A DNA stretch of 64,000 bases from Vibrio sp. 10N.286.49.B3 (GCF_002873395.1 NZ_MCUV01000001.1:248001-312000); one strand, 5' to 3'. Counted from the first letter of the stretch, positions 9,742 to 18,743 are shown. Made by a program: numbers and translations. The notes: a model not told the origin generated them from the letters alone.

Positions 9742-10239
9742 ATGAATAAATACCTTATCTTATGCGTCGATGATGAACGTGAAATTCTCGATTGTGTCCT
9801 CCATGATCTCGCTAGGTTTGAATCACACTTCATTTTGGAAGGCGCTCAATCGGTTCATGAAGCCAAAAGTATCATTGCTGAGTGCGCAGAGGATGGAATA
9901 GAGCTTGCGCTTATCTTATGTGATCACATCATGCCAGGAGAAACTGGAATTGACTTTTTAATTGAGCTCAGTGAATCAACTGCTACACAAGATACACGGA
10001 AAGTCTTACTAACAGGTCAAGCGGGCTTAGAGGAAACGGTTGAGGCAGTTAACCATGCGAGCCTAGATTTTTATCTATCAAAACCTTGGGATGGTGAGGC
10101 ACTGTGCAATATAATCACAGCTCAATTAAGCCAATATGTTATTTCTCATGACTCACAATTGCTATCTTGGGTATCGATACTTGATAGTGAAGCTATCTTA
10201 AATGCGGCAGCTAAAAACCGTACTAACTTTAGTGATTAA
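9742..10239 (+). CDS. Stand-alone receiver-domain response regulator
   Basis: 165 residues: one receiver domain with no DNA-binding or enzymatic output. All key residues are present: the acidic pair DDE (residues 10-12), the phospho-acceptor Asp61 in LCDHIMPGETG, a Thr91 in LLTGQ, and K114 in YLSKPW. It starts 44 bases after the kinase gene with GGAG upstream of the ATG. Its C-terminal tail (QLLSWVSILDSEAIL) resembles the tail of the kinase's own N-terminal receiver (DLLRYSSILDQPKIM), so the two domains look like paralogues. It probably acts by protein contact or as a phosphate relay or sink. Confidence 0.85.
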   Translation: MNKYLILCVDDEREILDCVLHDLARFESHFILEGAQSVHEAKSIIAECAEDGIELALILCDHIMPGETGIDFLIELSESTATQDTRKVLLTGQAGLEETVEAVNHASLDFYLSKPWDGEALCNIITAQLSQYVISHDSQLLSWVSILDSEAILNAAAKNRTNFSD

Positions 10240-10419
10240 TTCAACAAGCAATGCCAAAAAGGAAGCTTAGCTCTCTTTTTTCGGTACAGAATGTAAATGA
10301 GAGGCAACTTTTGATGGTGATTATGCCATTGAATGAATTAAGATATACTATCTGTTAATGGGAGAGATACCTTGGATTACTCTCCCAACAATTTTTTTGA
10401 ACATAGGTTTGTCGTTATT

Positions 10420-10968
10420 ATGCGTAAAGCACTTATTACTGTTGGTTTATTATTAGCCTCTACCTCATCGTTTGCAGCTCCTAATGAGCAAAACCAAGCA
10501 ATTATGAGTAACTTCAATTACGATTTTTTTGAAGCTCGCATTGGCGCAGGTCCAATGACTATGGGTGCAGCATTGAGTAAATCTATTCACCCTAATGCTC
10601 ACTTTATTGCCCGTGTTGATTCTGAATTTGAGAGTGACTTTGATGTTGCTACAGGGCTAGGTTTTCATGCTCCGATTAATAACTGGGCTGATTTCACCGG
10701 TGAGATGCTAATGCGCATTGTACAGCCAGAAAAAAGCAGCAGTACCGATCTTGGTATGGAGCTTAATTTAGGTGTTCGCCAGTGGTTAGGTCCACAACTT
10801 GAAATTGGTGGTAAAGCGGGTTATGTATCCATTGATAACAGCGATGACTGGATTGGTTCTGTTTATGCTCGCTTCCACTCTACTGAGCTATTTTCAATTG
10901 GTGCAGAAGCTCGCATTAATGACACTTACAATGAACAATTAATGCTGACAGCACGTTTTAAATTTTAA
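10420..10968 (+). CDS. Small outer-membrane beta-barrel protein
   Basis: 182 residues from the chosen ATG. MRKALITVGLLLASTSSFAA is a clear signal peptide. The mature part shows alternating-residue strands such as FFEARIGAG, AHFIARVDSEF and LNLGVRQWLG, and ends in the aromatic C-terminus LTARFKF, typical for BAM-assembled outer-membrane proteins. An upstream in-frame TTG at 10372 with GGGAGAG before it would add 16 residues ahead of the signal peptide and is less likely. It lies between the receiver gene and tfoX (convergent), an order I recall from Vibrio. Specific function unknown. Confidence 0.7.
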   Translation: MRKALITVGLLLASTSSFAAPNEQNQAIMSNFNYDFFEARIGAGPMTMGAALSKSIHPNAHFIARVDSEFESDFDVATGLGFHAPINNWADFTGEMLMRIVQPEKSSSTDLGMELNLGVRQWLGPQLEIGGKAGYVSIDNSDDWIGSVYARFHSTELFSIGAEARINDTYNEQLMLTARFKF

Positions 10969-10989
10969 ACAACTTTTCAGCTTTTTGTC

Positions 10990-11021
10990 ACACCGAGTAT
11001 CACAAAATACTCGGTGTTTTT
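10990..11021. terminator. Terminator between outer-membrane protein gene and tfoX
   Basis: 11-bp perfect stem ACACCGAGTAT / ATACTCGGTGT, 6-nt loop, followed by TTTTATT on the plus strand. It sits between the convergent ends and probably serves both genes. Confidence 0.85.
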
Positions 11022-11022
11022 A

Positions 11023-11643
11023 TTAGTGAAACATAGACTTTTCATAGTTTGTCAATTTACATTTAACTAATAATTGCTCTCTATCTTCCTGAGAAATAAG
11101 ACTCCAGTGCTTACCTTCAACAGCGCCAGCTAATTGCCACAATAAAGCAACGCCAATTCTAGGACCCACACTTCGTCGAATCTGCATAAACGATCGAACT
11201 GCGCCCTCCTCTCTAAGCTTAGACACGGAATCAATCCCTATGTTTTTTAACAAGCGAACATGGCGATTATCAATATTGGGTAACTGCTTAAAATCCCCAT
11301 TAGCTGCAGGTCTATCTGACTCTTTTTGAACGTCTAACTCATCAACGGCTTCTTTTATCAGCTGCTCACAAAACTCGCGTTGAGAATTGAATAACCGAGT
11401 GATATTGTAATATGGATAGAGCAAAAACCTATTTTTCGGCATATCCCTTCGATATTGACAACAGTTGTGATCAAGTAACGTCCCTGCAAGCTGTCCTTCG
11501 GACTTTAAATAGATATCATTTTTTACAATCCGTATTAAAGCTGATTGATTAACATATAACGTATACTCACCAAACTTCTTCCGAGTTTTAAAATAACCTA
11601 ATGTCATAAGGTACTGATATAAATCTTCCATTATTTCTTTCAC
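11023..11643 (-). CDS. tfoX: TfoX/Sxy family competence regulator
   Basis: 206 residues with two parts: an N-terminal TfoX_N-like domain (TRKKFGEYTLYV, LIRIVKNDIYLKSE) and a C-terminal TfoX_C helical domain (LPNIDNRHVRLLKNIGI through ALLWQLAGAVEGKHW). Known for the family: TfoX/Sxy works with CRP to switch on natural-competence genes, in Vibrio in response to chitin. Placement beside the kinase/receiver and serC fits the V. cholerae tfoX locus better than the paralogue tfoY, but I cannot exclude tfoY. The start is uncertain: GTG at 11643 (GAGG only 3-4 bases upstream) or ATG at 11631. No c-di-GMP (GEMM) riboswitch was seen upstream. Confidence 0.75.
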   Translation of the reverse strand: MKEIMEDLYQYLMTLGYFKTRKKFGEYTLYVNQSALIRIVKNDIYLKSEGQLAGTLLDHNCCQYRRDMPKNRFLLYPYYNITRLFNSQREFCEQLIKEAVDELDVQKESDRPAANGDFKQLPNIDNRHVRLLKNIGIDSVSKLREEGAVRSFMQIRRSVGPRIGVALLWQLAGAVEGKHWSLISQEDREQLLVKCKLTNYEKSMFH

Positions 11644-11743
11644 ATCCCTCTTCGTATAAGCTTATCTTCCTAAATACTTCCACTTGCAACAAATTTGCAA
11701 CCAGATTATAACAACACTAGTGAACAAAAAACCATCACCACCT

Positions 11744-11759
11744 TGGAACGAAGATCACA
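11744..11759 (-). promoter_or_regulatory. Possible CRP site in the tfoX-HDOD intergenic region
   Basis: TGTGATCTTCGTTCCA on the minus strand matches the left CRP half-site TGTGA exactly and the right half-site TCACA at three of five bases, about 100 bases before tfoX. The remaining 307-bp divergent region (11644-11950) is AT-rich. It also holds a CTAAAG...CTTTAG inverted repeat at about 11909-11939, just before the HDOD gene. Everything here is sequence match only. Confidence 0.35.
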
Positions 11760-11950
11760 CTTTCAAGAGTTAGAATTAAATAAAACGTTGATTTAGATCA
11801 TTGAAGGCTAAATAAGATCGTAAAATTTTGACGAAGTGTATCCTAAGCCAAAAAAATGTCACATCAGTTGCTATTTTCTACTTAGATAAGTTGCGGTTAG
11901 CATCCTCCTAAAGGTAAACTGCTCAATACCGCCCTTTAGACCTTTACAAC

Positions 11951-12874
11951 ATGACAGAACATTTATCTCTTTTTTGGTTACCTAGCAGTAAAAACCTACT
12001 CATTAAAAGTTTAGAGGCTGAATTCTCAACACTGGTTATACAATCGATTCAAGCTGGCAAAATATCACTACCTCCCATTCCTGAAGCTGTTGTTAAAATC
12101 CAACAACTATGTGCTGATGAAGACAGTTCTGTTAATGATATCGCTGAATGCTTAATTCAAGATCCGAGTTTAGCGGCTGTTGTTATACGTATTGCCAACT
12201 CCGTTATTTTTAATCGCCGTAATATTACTTTCCACGATATTAATACTGCGGTTTCTCGCCTAGGGATTTTTAGAGTTCGTGACATTGTGACTGCACAATC
12301 TATCGACCAATTAAAAAATGCCACCACACTAAGTGATGAATGTCGTGCTATTTTAGTAAAAAGTGCTGCTATTTCGCGTCAGTTAGGTGCAACAATGGTA
12401 TTAGTGACCAATGAGTTTAAGCGACTTGAGCCAAAGGAATACAGACATTTAGAACAAGAAAAGGCACTGTTGGTCGGCCTGCTTGCTGATATTGGTCTAT
12501 TTTGCTTGGTGAGTGAGTATCATAACTACTTAGACAACGGCAATTACCTTGACCCTGCTATCGCCTTACAAATCTTCCACTCTCGTTGTTCAAGCAGTAG
12601 CCAGTTAGTATTGAAGCAATGGGGTTTTGATCAAGATTATATTGAAGTTGCCACTAATGAATTATTAGCTGAGTCTCGACCAGAAGTGTCTTATCTTGAT
12701 ATTGCACGCATTGCCAATCACCTACTGATGTTCCGTAATAACGATGATGGTATTGATGATCATGAAGTCGAAATCAATGTGACAGGTGCCGAAGTTTTAT
12801 ATTCCTTAACCAACTTAAGTGATATGGAGTTTAATACTCAAATTAATGATATTATCAAAGTGAGCGGCCTATAG
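11951..12874 (+). CDS. HDOD domain protein
   Basis: 307 residues. An HDOD domain spans about residues 30-235, with the family's opening LPPIPEAVVKIQQL, then LIQDPSLAAVVIRIANS and the middle TAVSRLGIFRVRDIV. HDOD proteins are helical regulatory modules related to HD phosphohydrolases but usually lack metal-binding residues; they appear in signalling and motility control. There is no second domain here, so it likely acts as an adaptor. It is divergent from tfoX and is followed 33 bases later by lysO on the same strand; whether that is an operon is not clear. Confidence 0.8.
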   Translation: MTEHLSLFWLPSSKNLLIKSLEAEFSTLVIQSIQAGKISLPPIPEAVVKIQQLCADEDSSVNDIAECLIQDPSLAAVVIRIANSVIFNRRNITFHDINTAVSRLGIFRVRDIVTAQSIDQLKNATTLSDECRAILVKSAAISRQLGATMVLVTNEFKRLEPKEYRHLEQEKALLVGLLADIGLFCLVSEYHNYLDNGNYLDPAIALQIFHSRCSSSSQLVLKQWGFDQDYIEVATNELLAESRPEVSYLDIARIANHLLMFRNNDDGIDDHEVEINVTGAEVLYSLTNLSDMEFNTQINDIIKVSGL

Positions 12875-12907
12875 GCTTGTAACTTACTAAGGAATATCGA
12901 ATATATT

Positions 12908-13813
12908 ATGTTTTCAGGGATGATTTTTATTTTTGCTCCACTTGTTGCTGGCTACCTATTCTCAATTAATAATAAGCGAGTATTAACAAGAATTAACCAA
13001 GCCACATCGTATCTAATTTATGTCATTTTATCCTTGATGGGATTAAGCCTCGCTGCTCTAGATAATTTAAGCGCTAACTTACAAACTATTTTATTGTATA
13101 CCTTTACCTTCTTTACCTGTCTAAGTGTATGTAATTTAATGACGCTGCCCATCATAGATAAAATCCTCCCACTAAAAACGACTGAAAACCAAACTAAGCT
13201 TCCCCTATCTAGCATGGCATTTGAGTCATTAAAGTTAGTTTTTGTCGTTGGTGGCGGTCTAGCCGCGGGATTAATTTTACCTATATCTTTGGCTTGGGTT
13301 GATAGCGCAAGTGAATGGATTCTATTTCTTCTGCTCTTTTTTATTGGTATTCAATTAAGAAATAGTGGACTTACACTACGTCAAATTTTACTCAATAAAC
13401 ATGGTCTTATTATCTCTCTAGTGGTGATAATAAGCTCATTGATAGGTGGTTGTATTGCTGCCTTAATTCTTAATATTCCTCTTTTCCAAGCGCTCGCCAT
13501 GGCATCTGGGTTTGGCTGGTACTCTTTATCAGGTATCTTAATGGGTGATGCGTTCGGGCCTGTTTTTGGTGGCGCATCTTTCCTTATTGAGCTTTCAAGA
13601 GAATTAGTCGCTCTTATTATGATCCCTTTGCTTATTCACTCTCGACCTTGCACTTCTATTGGATATGCTGGCGCAACAGCAATGGATTTCACTCTTCCTG
13701 TAATACAAACAACAGGCGGGGTTAAATGTGTCCCTATTGCGATTGTCAGTGGCTTCATCCTTAGCCTATTAGTCCCAGTTATGATGCTGTTTTTTATCTC
13801 ATTAGCAACTTAG
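12908..13813 (+). CDS. lysO: LysO family lysine exporter
   Basis: 301 residues, about eight membrane spans, matching LysO/YbjE (DUF340) along its length (E. coli LysO 299). Conserved segments include the opening MFSGMIFIFAPLVAGYL, LLFFIGIQLRNSGL, the glycine-rich ASGFGWYSLSGILMGD and the C-terminal AMDFTLPVIQTTGG. In E. coli LysO exports L-lysine and toxic analogues such as thialysine. AAGGA sits about 16 bases before the ATG. No lysine riboswitch precedes it; the HDOD gene is immediately upstream. Confidence 0.85.
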   Translation: MFSGMIFIFAPLVAGYLFSINNKRVLTRINQATSYLIYVILSLMGLSLAALDNLSANLQTILLYTFTFFTCLSVCNLMTLPIIDKILPLKTTENQTKLPLSSMAFESLKLVFVVGGGLAAGLILPISLAWVDSASEWILFLLLFFIGIQLRNSGLTLRQILLNKHGLIISLVVIISSLIGGCIAALILNIPLFQALAMASGFGWYSLSGILMGDAFGPVFGGASFLIELSRELVALIMIPLLIHSRPCTSIGYAGATAMDFTLPVIQTTGGVKCVPIAIVSGFILSLLVPVMMLFFISLAT

Positions 13814-13899
13814 CTTACGTGACAAATGAAACATTTATCTTACAATAGATACACAAGTGACTTACTTGTTATCGAATGAGAATAATGAAAGGATTCAAT

Positions 13900-14412
13900 A
13901 TGAAGCGTTTTTTTATTGGCTTAGTATTAGCGACGACGTCAACCTTAACTCTTGCAGAAGATACACAGTGCTTAAACGGTAAATATGACGCATATATTGA
14001 TGCCTCATTAACTTGGTACCAAGATCTCATTGCACTGACCACAGAACAATACCCTGACTTGCAAGACGTCGGTGAGTGGTTTCTAGTTGGTAGAAATAAC
14101 CATTTTGAGTTAAATCGTGCAGCAGTACATTATTATCTTGAAAATGAACCGGCTAAAGTCGCTACCGAGCAATCGGTTGAGGCTTGGTTACAGTTAGAGC
14201 AGCAAGACATCAAGAGCTTATCGGCTCGACAAGACAAATTAGGCCAATTGGCATTGGTGACTTTTACTGATCGTCAAGCTACCCCTCACCAGCAAAACTA
14301 TCAATTACGCTCCGCATTTGCAGAGTTGCTTAGTCATCCAAAACAGATCGATGAGGCTCTACAAAAATATAACCTTGCTATCGCAAATATTGCAGCAATC
14401 TCTTGCTTATAA
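13900..14412 (+). CDS. Secreted protein of unknown function
   Basis: 170 residues from the ATG with AAAGGA 6 bases upstream; two further in-frame ATGs at 13876 and 13885 lack such a site. Residues 1-19 (MKRFFIGLVLATTSTLTLA) form a signal peptide cut before EDTQC. The mature part is mostly helical and holds two cysteines, one next to the N-terminus and one three residues from the end (ISCL), which could form a disulfide in the periplasm. I do not recognise the family. It precedes panP by 115 bases on the same strand. Confidence 0.65.
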   Translation: MKRFFIGLVLATTSTLTLAEDTQCLNGKYDAYIDASLTWYQDLIALTTEQYPDLQDVGEWFLVGRNNHFELNRAAVHYYLENEPAKVATEQSVEAWLQLEQQDIKSLSARQDKLGQLALVTFTDRQATPHQQNYQLRSAFAELLSHPKQIDEALQKYNLAIANIAAISCL

Positions 14413-14527
14413 GCGAGGCTTTTTAGGTGCGGAAAATTAGGTTTACATAATAAAGACGGGACATTAGTTCCGTTTTCGTTTAGATTATTCCGCTCGCGCA
14501 AAATAATAGATCAAATAGAACGCTGTC

Positions 14528-16180
14528 ATGGTAACAGAACAGAAAACTGCAGATGTAAATTTCGAAAACCTACTTCGAATTTTTACTGTGCCCGAAGGGC
14601 CAGATTCAACACTCACTCAAATTGAAAATAAACTCTCGCAAAACCTTAATGAGTTCTTACGAGAGCACATTGTCGCAGAAGAAAAGCCTTTAAAAGAGAT
14701 TGAAAAAGACTTCTCTAATGCGCATATTCCAGAACACGCTGAATTTGTTTCTGAGCATACAGAGCACCTTCTGAGCTCTCTAGTCGCTCACTCTGTTCAT
14801 ACATCCGCACCAAGCTTTATTGGCCACATGACATCAGCGCTGCCTTATTTTTTAATGCCGCTATCTAAGATCATGATTGCTTTAAATCAAAACTTAGTAA
14901 AAATCGAAACGTCCAAAGCATTTACACCGTTAGAGCGTCAAGTTCTCGGTATGCTACACCGATTGATTTATCAACAAAGCGATGAGTTTTATCACCACTG
15001 GATGCACAGTGCTAATCATTCATTAGGCGCTTTTTGTTCTGGTGGCACAATTGCGAATATTACCGCTCTTTGGGTTGCTCGTAATAATGCCCTCAAAGCC
15101 GATCAAGATTTTGCTGGTGTTGAAAAAGCGGGATTGTTTTCTGCAATGAAACACTACCATTATGATGGTTTAGCCATATTAGTTTCAGAACGCGGACACT
15201 ACTCGTTAAAGAAAGCCGCTGATTTACTTGGCATCGGTCAACAAAGCCTCATTTCGGTAAAAACGGATCATTTCAACCGCATTTGCCCACAAGATCTAGA
15301 GCTGAAAATTCAGCAACTAGAAGAGAAGAGCATTAAACCATTCGCTGTGATTGGCGTTGCGGGCACGACTGAGACTGGGAATATTGACCCTTTAAAAGCC
15401 ATTGCAACTATCTGCAAGAAATACGGTTGTCACTTCCATGTTGATGCCGCATGGGGAGGCGCGACTTTAATGTCGAATAACCATCGACATTTGCTCGATG
15501 GCATTGAGTTAGCCGATTCCGTCACTATTGATGCTCATAAGCAACTTTACATCCCTATGGGCGCTGGGATGGTGTTATTTAAAGATCCTGATGCAATGAA
15601 AGCAATAGAGCACCACGCTCAATATATCCTGCGTAAAGGCTCTAAAGATCTTGGTAGTCATACACTAGAAGGTTCTCGTTCGGGTATGGCGATGCTTGTC
15701 TATGCCAGTATGCATATCATTAGTCGTCCAGGTTATGAGTTACTTATTGACCAAAGCATTAAGAAAGCTCGTTACTTTGCTGATGTTATTGATCAACAAG
15801 ATGACTTTGAACTCATTTCAAAACCAGAGCTTTGCTTATTAACCTATCGCTATATCCCTCATAATGTGCATAAGGCTCTCCGATTAGCAAACAATGACGA
15901 GCGATTATTACTCAATGATAAATTGAACACTCTTACTCAATTTATTCAGAAAAAGCAGCGTGAAACTGGTAAATCCTTCGTTTCTAGAACTCGTTTAAAC
16001 CCACAATATTTGAATGGATTAAATACCATTGTATTTCGAGTAGTGCTCGCTAACCCTCTCACCACTAATGATATCTTAAATGGTATTTTAGATGAGCAAC
16101 GTGACATTGCTAAAATGGCACCAAACCTACTTGATGATATTGAGTTATTAAGCCAAGCAATTCTTGCTAAGTATTTATAA
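14528..16180 (+). CDS. panP: PLP-dependent aspartate 1-decarboxylase PanP
   Basis: 550-residue group II PLP decarboxylase (glutamate/aromatic decarboxylase fold). Lys338 in DAHKQLYIPMG is the expected Schiff-base lysine. FHVDAAWGGATLMS holds the Asp that pairs with the PLP nitrogen, and CSGGTIANITALW is the phosphate-binding region. In Vibrio this gene was first annotated as glutamate decarboxylase and later shown to be PanP, which makes beta-alanine from aspartate for pantothenate/CoA in bacteria without PanD. I assign it on length and Vibrionaceae context; glutamate or cysteine-sulfinate decarboxylation cannot be excluded from sequence alone. Confidence 0.85.
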   Translation: MVTEQKTADVNFENLLRIFTVPEGPDSTLTQIENKLSQNLNEFLREHIVAEEKPLKEIEKDFSNAHIPEHAEFVSEHTEHLLSSLVAHSVHTSAPSFIGHMTSALPYFLMPLSKIMIALNQNLVKIETSKAFTPLERQVLGMLHRLIYQQSDEFYHHWMHSANHSLGAFCSGGTIANITALWVARNNALKADQDFAGVEKAGLFSAMKHYHYDGLAILVSERGHYSLKKAADLLGIGQQSLISVKTDHFNRICPQDLELKIQQLEEKSIKPFAVIGVAGTTETGNIDPLKAIATICKKYGCHFHVDAAWGGATLMSNNHRHLLDGIELADSVTIDAHKQLYIPMGAGMVLFKDPDAMKAIEHHAQYILRKGSKDLGSHTLEGSRSGMAMLVYASMHIISRPGYELLIDQSIKKARYFADVIDQQDDFELISKPELCLLTYRYIPHNVHKALRLANNDERLLLNDKLNTLTQFIQKKQRETGKSFVSRTRLNPQYLNGLNTIVFRVVLANPLTTNDILNGILDEQRDIAKMAPNLLDDIELLSQAILAKYL

Positions 16181-16212
16181 GCTTGTGCTATTAATGTTGA
16201 GCAATTGTAGAT

Positions 16213-16258
16213 AAAACTACATGGCTGATGAAATTTAATTTCTTAACTGTGTAGTTTT
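16213..16258 (+). terminator. Branched hairpin after panP, possible terminator; hexR upstream region
   Basis: AAAACTACA pairs with TGTAGTTTT and encloses a second small palindrome GAAATTTAATTTC. The stem follows panP by 33 bases but its tail is weak. The rest of the 355-bp gap to hexR (16181-16535) is AT-rich with no reading frame of note. The inner palindrome loosely resembles a HexR operator (11 of 15 bases against the consensus as I recall it), which would fit autoregulation but is weak evidence. Confidence 0.45.
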
Positions 16259-16535
16259 AAATCATCAATATCGATTTTTCGTTTAAAAATTTATCGTTCA
16301 TCAAATAATTTTGTATTTTTGCAATTTTTTTGTTTGATGAGCGTCAAATTATTACTAAAATATTCGTTACTTTTATTACGCAGTTAGCCCTATAGGTTTA
16401 TACTCTTTATATGGCGTTGATTTGACCTTGCCTTAAGAGTCTCTGATTTAGAGATCTGATTATTTTGTGCACAACTACTGATTTGACACGTTTTTCCCCA
16501 ATCAGACTGTTGTTCTCTATACTCCAGTGAAAACT

Positions 16536-17390
16536 ATGAATACATTAGAAAAAATACAGAAAAATCTAGAAAACTTTAGTAAATCTGAGCGTAAGGTTGC
16601 AGAGGTTATCATGGCCTCCCCTCAAACAGCTATTCACTCGAGCATTGCTACTCTAGCTAAGATGGCTGATGTGAGTGAGCCAACCGTCAATCGCTTTTGT
16701 CGTCGTCTAGACACAAAAGGCTTCCCAGATTTTAAACTTCATCTTGCACAAAGCTTGGCTAACGGTACACCTTATGTAAACCGTAATGTTGAAGAAGAAG
16801 ACGGTCCTGACGCTTACACCCACAAAATTTTCGAGTCAACAATGGCTTGCCTTGATGTCGCAAAAAATAGCATCGACTCCATGCAAATTAACCGTGCTGT
16901 TGATCTGTTAACTCAAGCTAAACGCATTTCTTTCTTTGGTTTAGGCGCATCATCCGCTGTCGCCAAAGATGCACAAAATAAGTTTATTCGTTTTAATATC
17001 CCAATCACTTGTTTTGAAGATATCGTCATGCAACGTATGAGTTGTATTAATTGTAGTGATAACGATGTTATCGTCCTGATTTCACATACAGGACGCACCA
17101 AAAGCCAAGTAGAAGTTGCTAATTTAGCGCGTGAAAATGGTGCAACGGTCATTTCTATTACTGCAAAAGACTCTCCATTAGATAAAGCGAGCTCACTATC
17201 GATTTCTTTAGATGTACCTGAAGATACAGATATGTATATGCCAATGGCGAGTCGTGTCGTGCAAATGACAGTGATTGATGTTTTAGCGACAGGCTTTACG
17301 CTACGTAGAGGTTCACGCTTCCGCGATAATTTGAAGCGTGTAAAAGAGTCTCTAAAAGGCTCTCGTTACGATAAATTGCCTCAGCTATAA
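16536..17390 (+). CDS. hexR: HexR, RpiR-family regulator of central carbon metabolism
   Basis: 284 residues from the ATG. An in-frame GTG at 16527 is possible, but the ATG matches the usual HexR N-terminus MNxLEKIQ. Domains: an N-terminal RpiR-type helix-turn-helix (about 1-75, with MADVSEPTVNRFCRRL) and a C-terminal SIS sugar-phosphate domain (about 120-260, with FFGLGASSAVAKDAQ and ISHTGRTKSQVE). In Vibrio and Shewanella HexR senses 2-keto-3-deoxy-6-phosphogluconate and controls Entner-Doudoroff, glycolysis and gluconeogenesis genes. It is monocistronic, convergent with the alcohol dehydrogenase gene. Confidence 0.9.
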   Translation: MNTLEKIQKNLENFSKSERKVAEVIMASPQTAIHSSIATLAKMADVSEPTVNRFCRRLDTKGFPDFKLHLAQSLANGTPYVNRNVEEEDGPDAYTHKIFESTMACLDVAKNSIDSMQINRAVDLLTQAKRISFFGLGASSAVAKDAQNKFIRFNIPITCFEDIVMQRMSCINCSDNDVIVLISHTGRTKSQVEVANLARENGATVISITAKDSPLDKASSLSISLDVPEDTDMYMPMASRVVQMTVIDVLATGFTLRRGSRFRDNLKRVKESLKGSRYDKLPQL

Positions 17391-17424
17391 TTGATCGATT
17401 GACTTTAAAAACGTCTTATTCAAT

Positions 17425-17475
17425 AAAAGCCCTCCATCAACGACCTTAGGTTAGTGTGAAGGGCTTTTGTTTTTT
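17425..17475. terminator. Terminator between hexR and the alcohol dehydrogenase gene
   Basis: AAAAGCCCT pairs with AGGGCTTTT across a 26-nt loop that includes ACCTTAGGT, followed by GTTTTTT on the plus strand. It lies between convergent genes and is preceded by A-rich sequence, so it may act on both strands. Confidence 0.75.
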
Positions 17476-17501
17476 ATACACGGTTAAGTCTATGCACATA
17501 T

Positions 17502-18743
17502 TTAAGAAGGCTGCTCACTCTCTTGCTCTGAGTCTAACTTCATGACAAATGCACCATTCACTGTTTCTGTATTTGATGCCTCTGTTTCTAAGTGACAACT
17601 ACAAACTTGAGATAAAATATAAACCAACCGCTCCTCATTGAGTGGTAAAGGGTTACCCTTAATTGCAGTCGACTTTAAGGCATCTTGGGCCACCTGCTCA
17701 AACGAGGTATTACATAAACCAAAGTGAGATAAGGTCGGTAGTTCTAGTTTGTCTAATACCATCTGTACCCATAACACCGAATCTTGGCGACCTGCATTTG
17801 TTCTTCCTGTCACGATCTGGGCAATACGCTTATATCGATTTAATACATCTCTGCGCCCTGCTTTTTTCGCTGCCTTGATGTTTTCCTGCATCACATAAGG
17901 CGCTAAACGTCCACTAATAATGCTATGCGGCGCATCTAACTTACCGCCTAAAGCAGACGCTAGACCATGCGCAGCACCTAATTTAGCATTGGTAATCGCC
18001 ATTCCACCGAGCATAGCAGCGAACGAGAGATCTCGACGCGCTTTATGATCGTCATATTTACAAGCGGCAATGATAGACTGGCTCAAACGGCGCAGCCCCT
18101 CTTCACAGACCATATCAGTTAACGGGTTTGGTTCGCCACAGACATAGGCCTCCATCAAGTGGGTAAAGGCGTCCATAGCACCACGACCTGATGTCATTTG
18201 ATCGGTTCCATACGTTAAGGTTGGGTCGACAATAGCTACATCAGCGAGCATTTCAGGACTGCGTAAGCTCACTTTTACTTTATCTTGACCCGATTTTAAA
18301 ACTGCATTTTTAGTGACTTCAGAGCCGGTACTGGCCGTGGTTGGGATGGCAATAAAAGGGATAGGCTTTGTTTTCAGCGGCACGTTGCGCCCAACAACTT
18401 CGACGTAGTCATAAACATTGCCTTGGTTAGGAATAATAGCAGCGAGTGCCTTACCCATATCAATGACACTACCACCACCAATTGAAACCACCATATCAGG
18501 CTGAAAATGTCGCCCTGTAATCGCGCTTTCCTCAATCATAGTAATGTTAGGTTCGCCTGAGATAGCGATATGCTGATAGCGCATTGATTGTTGCTTGAGA
18601 TATTGAATGATAGGAGCGGCGCGCTGCTGATCTTTGCCGGTGACGAGCAAAACGCTATAACCAAATTGATTTAATACTGAAAGTGAGTCTATCAATGCTC
18701 CTTCACCAAAAATTATCCTGGTTGAAGTCATAAATTGAAACAT
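17502..18743 (-). CDS. Iron-containing alcohol dehydrogenase
   Basis: 413 residues of the group III (Fe-dependent) alcohol dehydrogenase family, a little longer than the usual ~385. NAD(P)-binding motif SIGGGSVIDMGKA lies near residue 90 and TTASTGSEVT near 140. The iron ligands lie in DAFTHLMEAY and the segment GAAHGLASALGG...DAPHSIISG. Oxidises or reduces an unidentified alcohol/aldehyde. The C-terminal tail beyond the family core (about 20 polar residues) is unusual. AAGGA lies about 10 bases before the ATG. Monocistronic, convergent with hexR. Confidence 0.85.
   Translation of the reverse strand: MFQFMTSTRIIFGEGALIDSLSVLNQFGYSVLLVTGKDQQRAAPIIQYLKQQSMRYQHIAISGEPNITMIEESAITGRHFQPDMVVSIGGGSVIDMGKALAAIIPNQGNVYDYVEVVGRNVPLKTKPIPFIAIPTTASTGSEVTKNAVLKSGQDKVKVSLRSPEMLADVAIVDPTLTYGTDQMTSGRGAMDAFTHLMEAYVCGEPNPLTDMVCEEGLRRLSQSIIAACKYDDHKARRDLSFAAMLGGMAITNAKLGAAHGLASALGGKLDAPHSIISGRLAPYVMQENIKAAKKAGRRDVLNRYKRIAQIVTGRTNAGRQDSVLWVQMVLDKLELPTLSHFGLCNTSFEQVAQDALKSTAIKGNPLPLNEERLVYILSQVCSCHLETEASNTETVNGAFVMKLDSEQESEQPS

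Noticed and set aside
11644..11950. Possible c-di-GMP (GEMM) riboswitch upstream of the TfoX-family gene, as exists upstream of tfoY
   Set aside because: The conserved GEMM core segments were not found on the minus strand of this gap.
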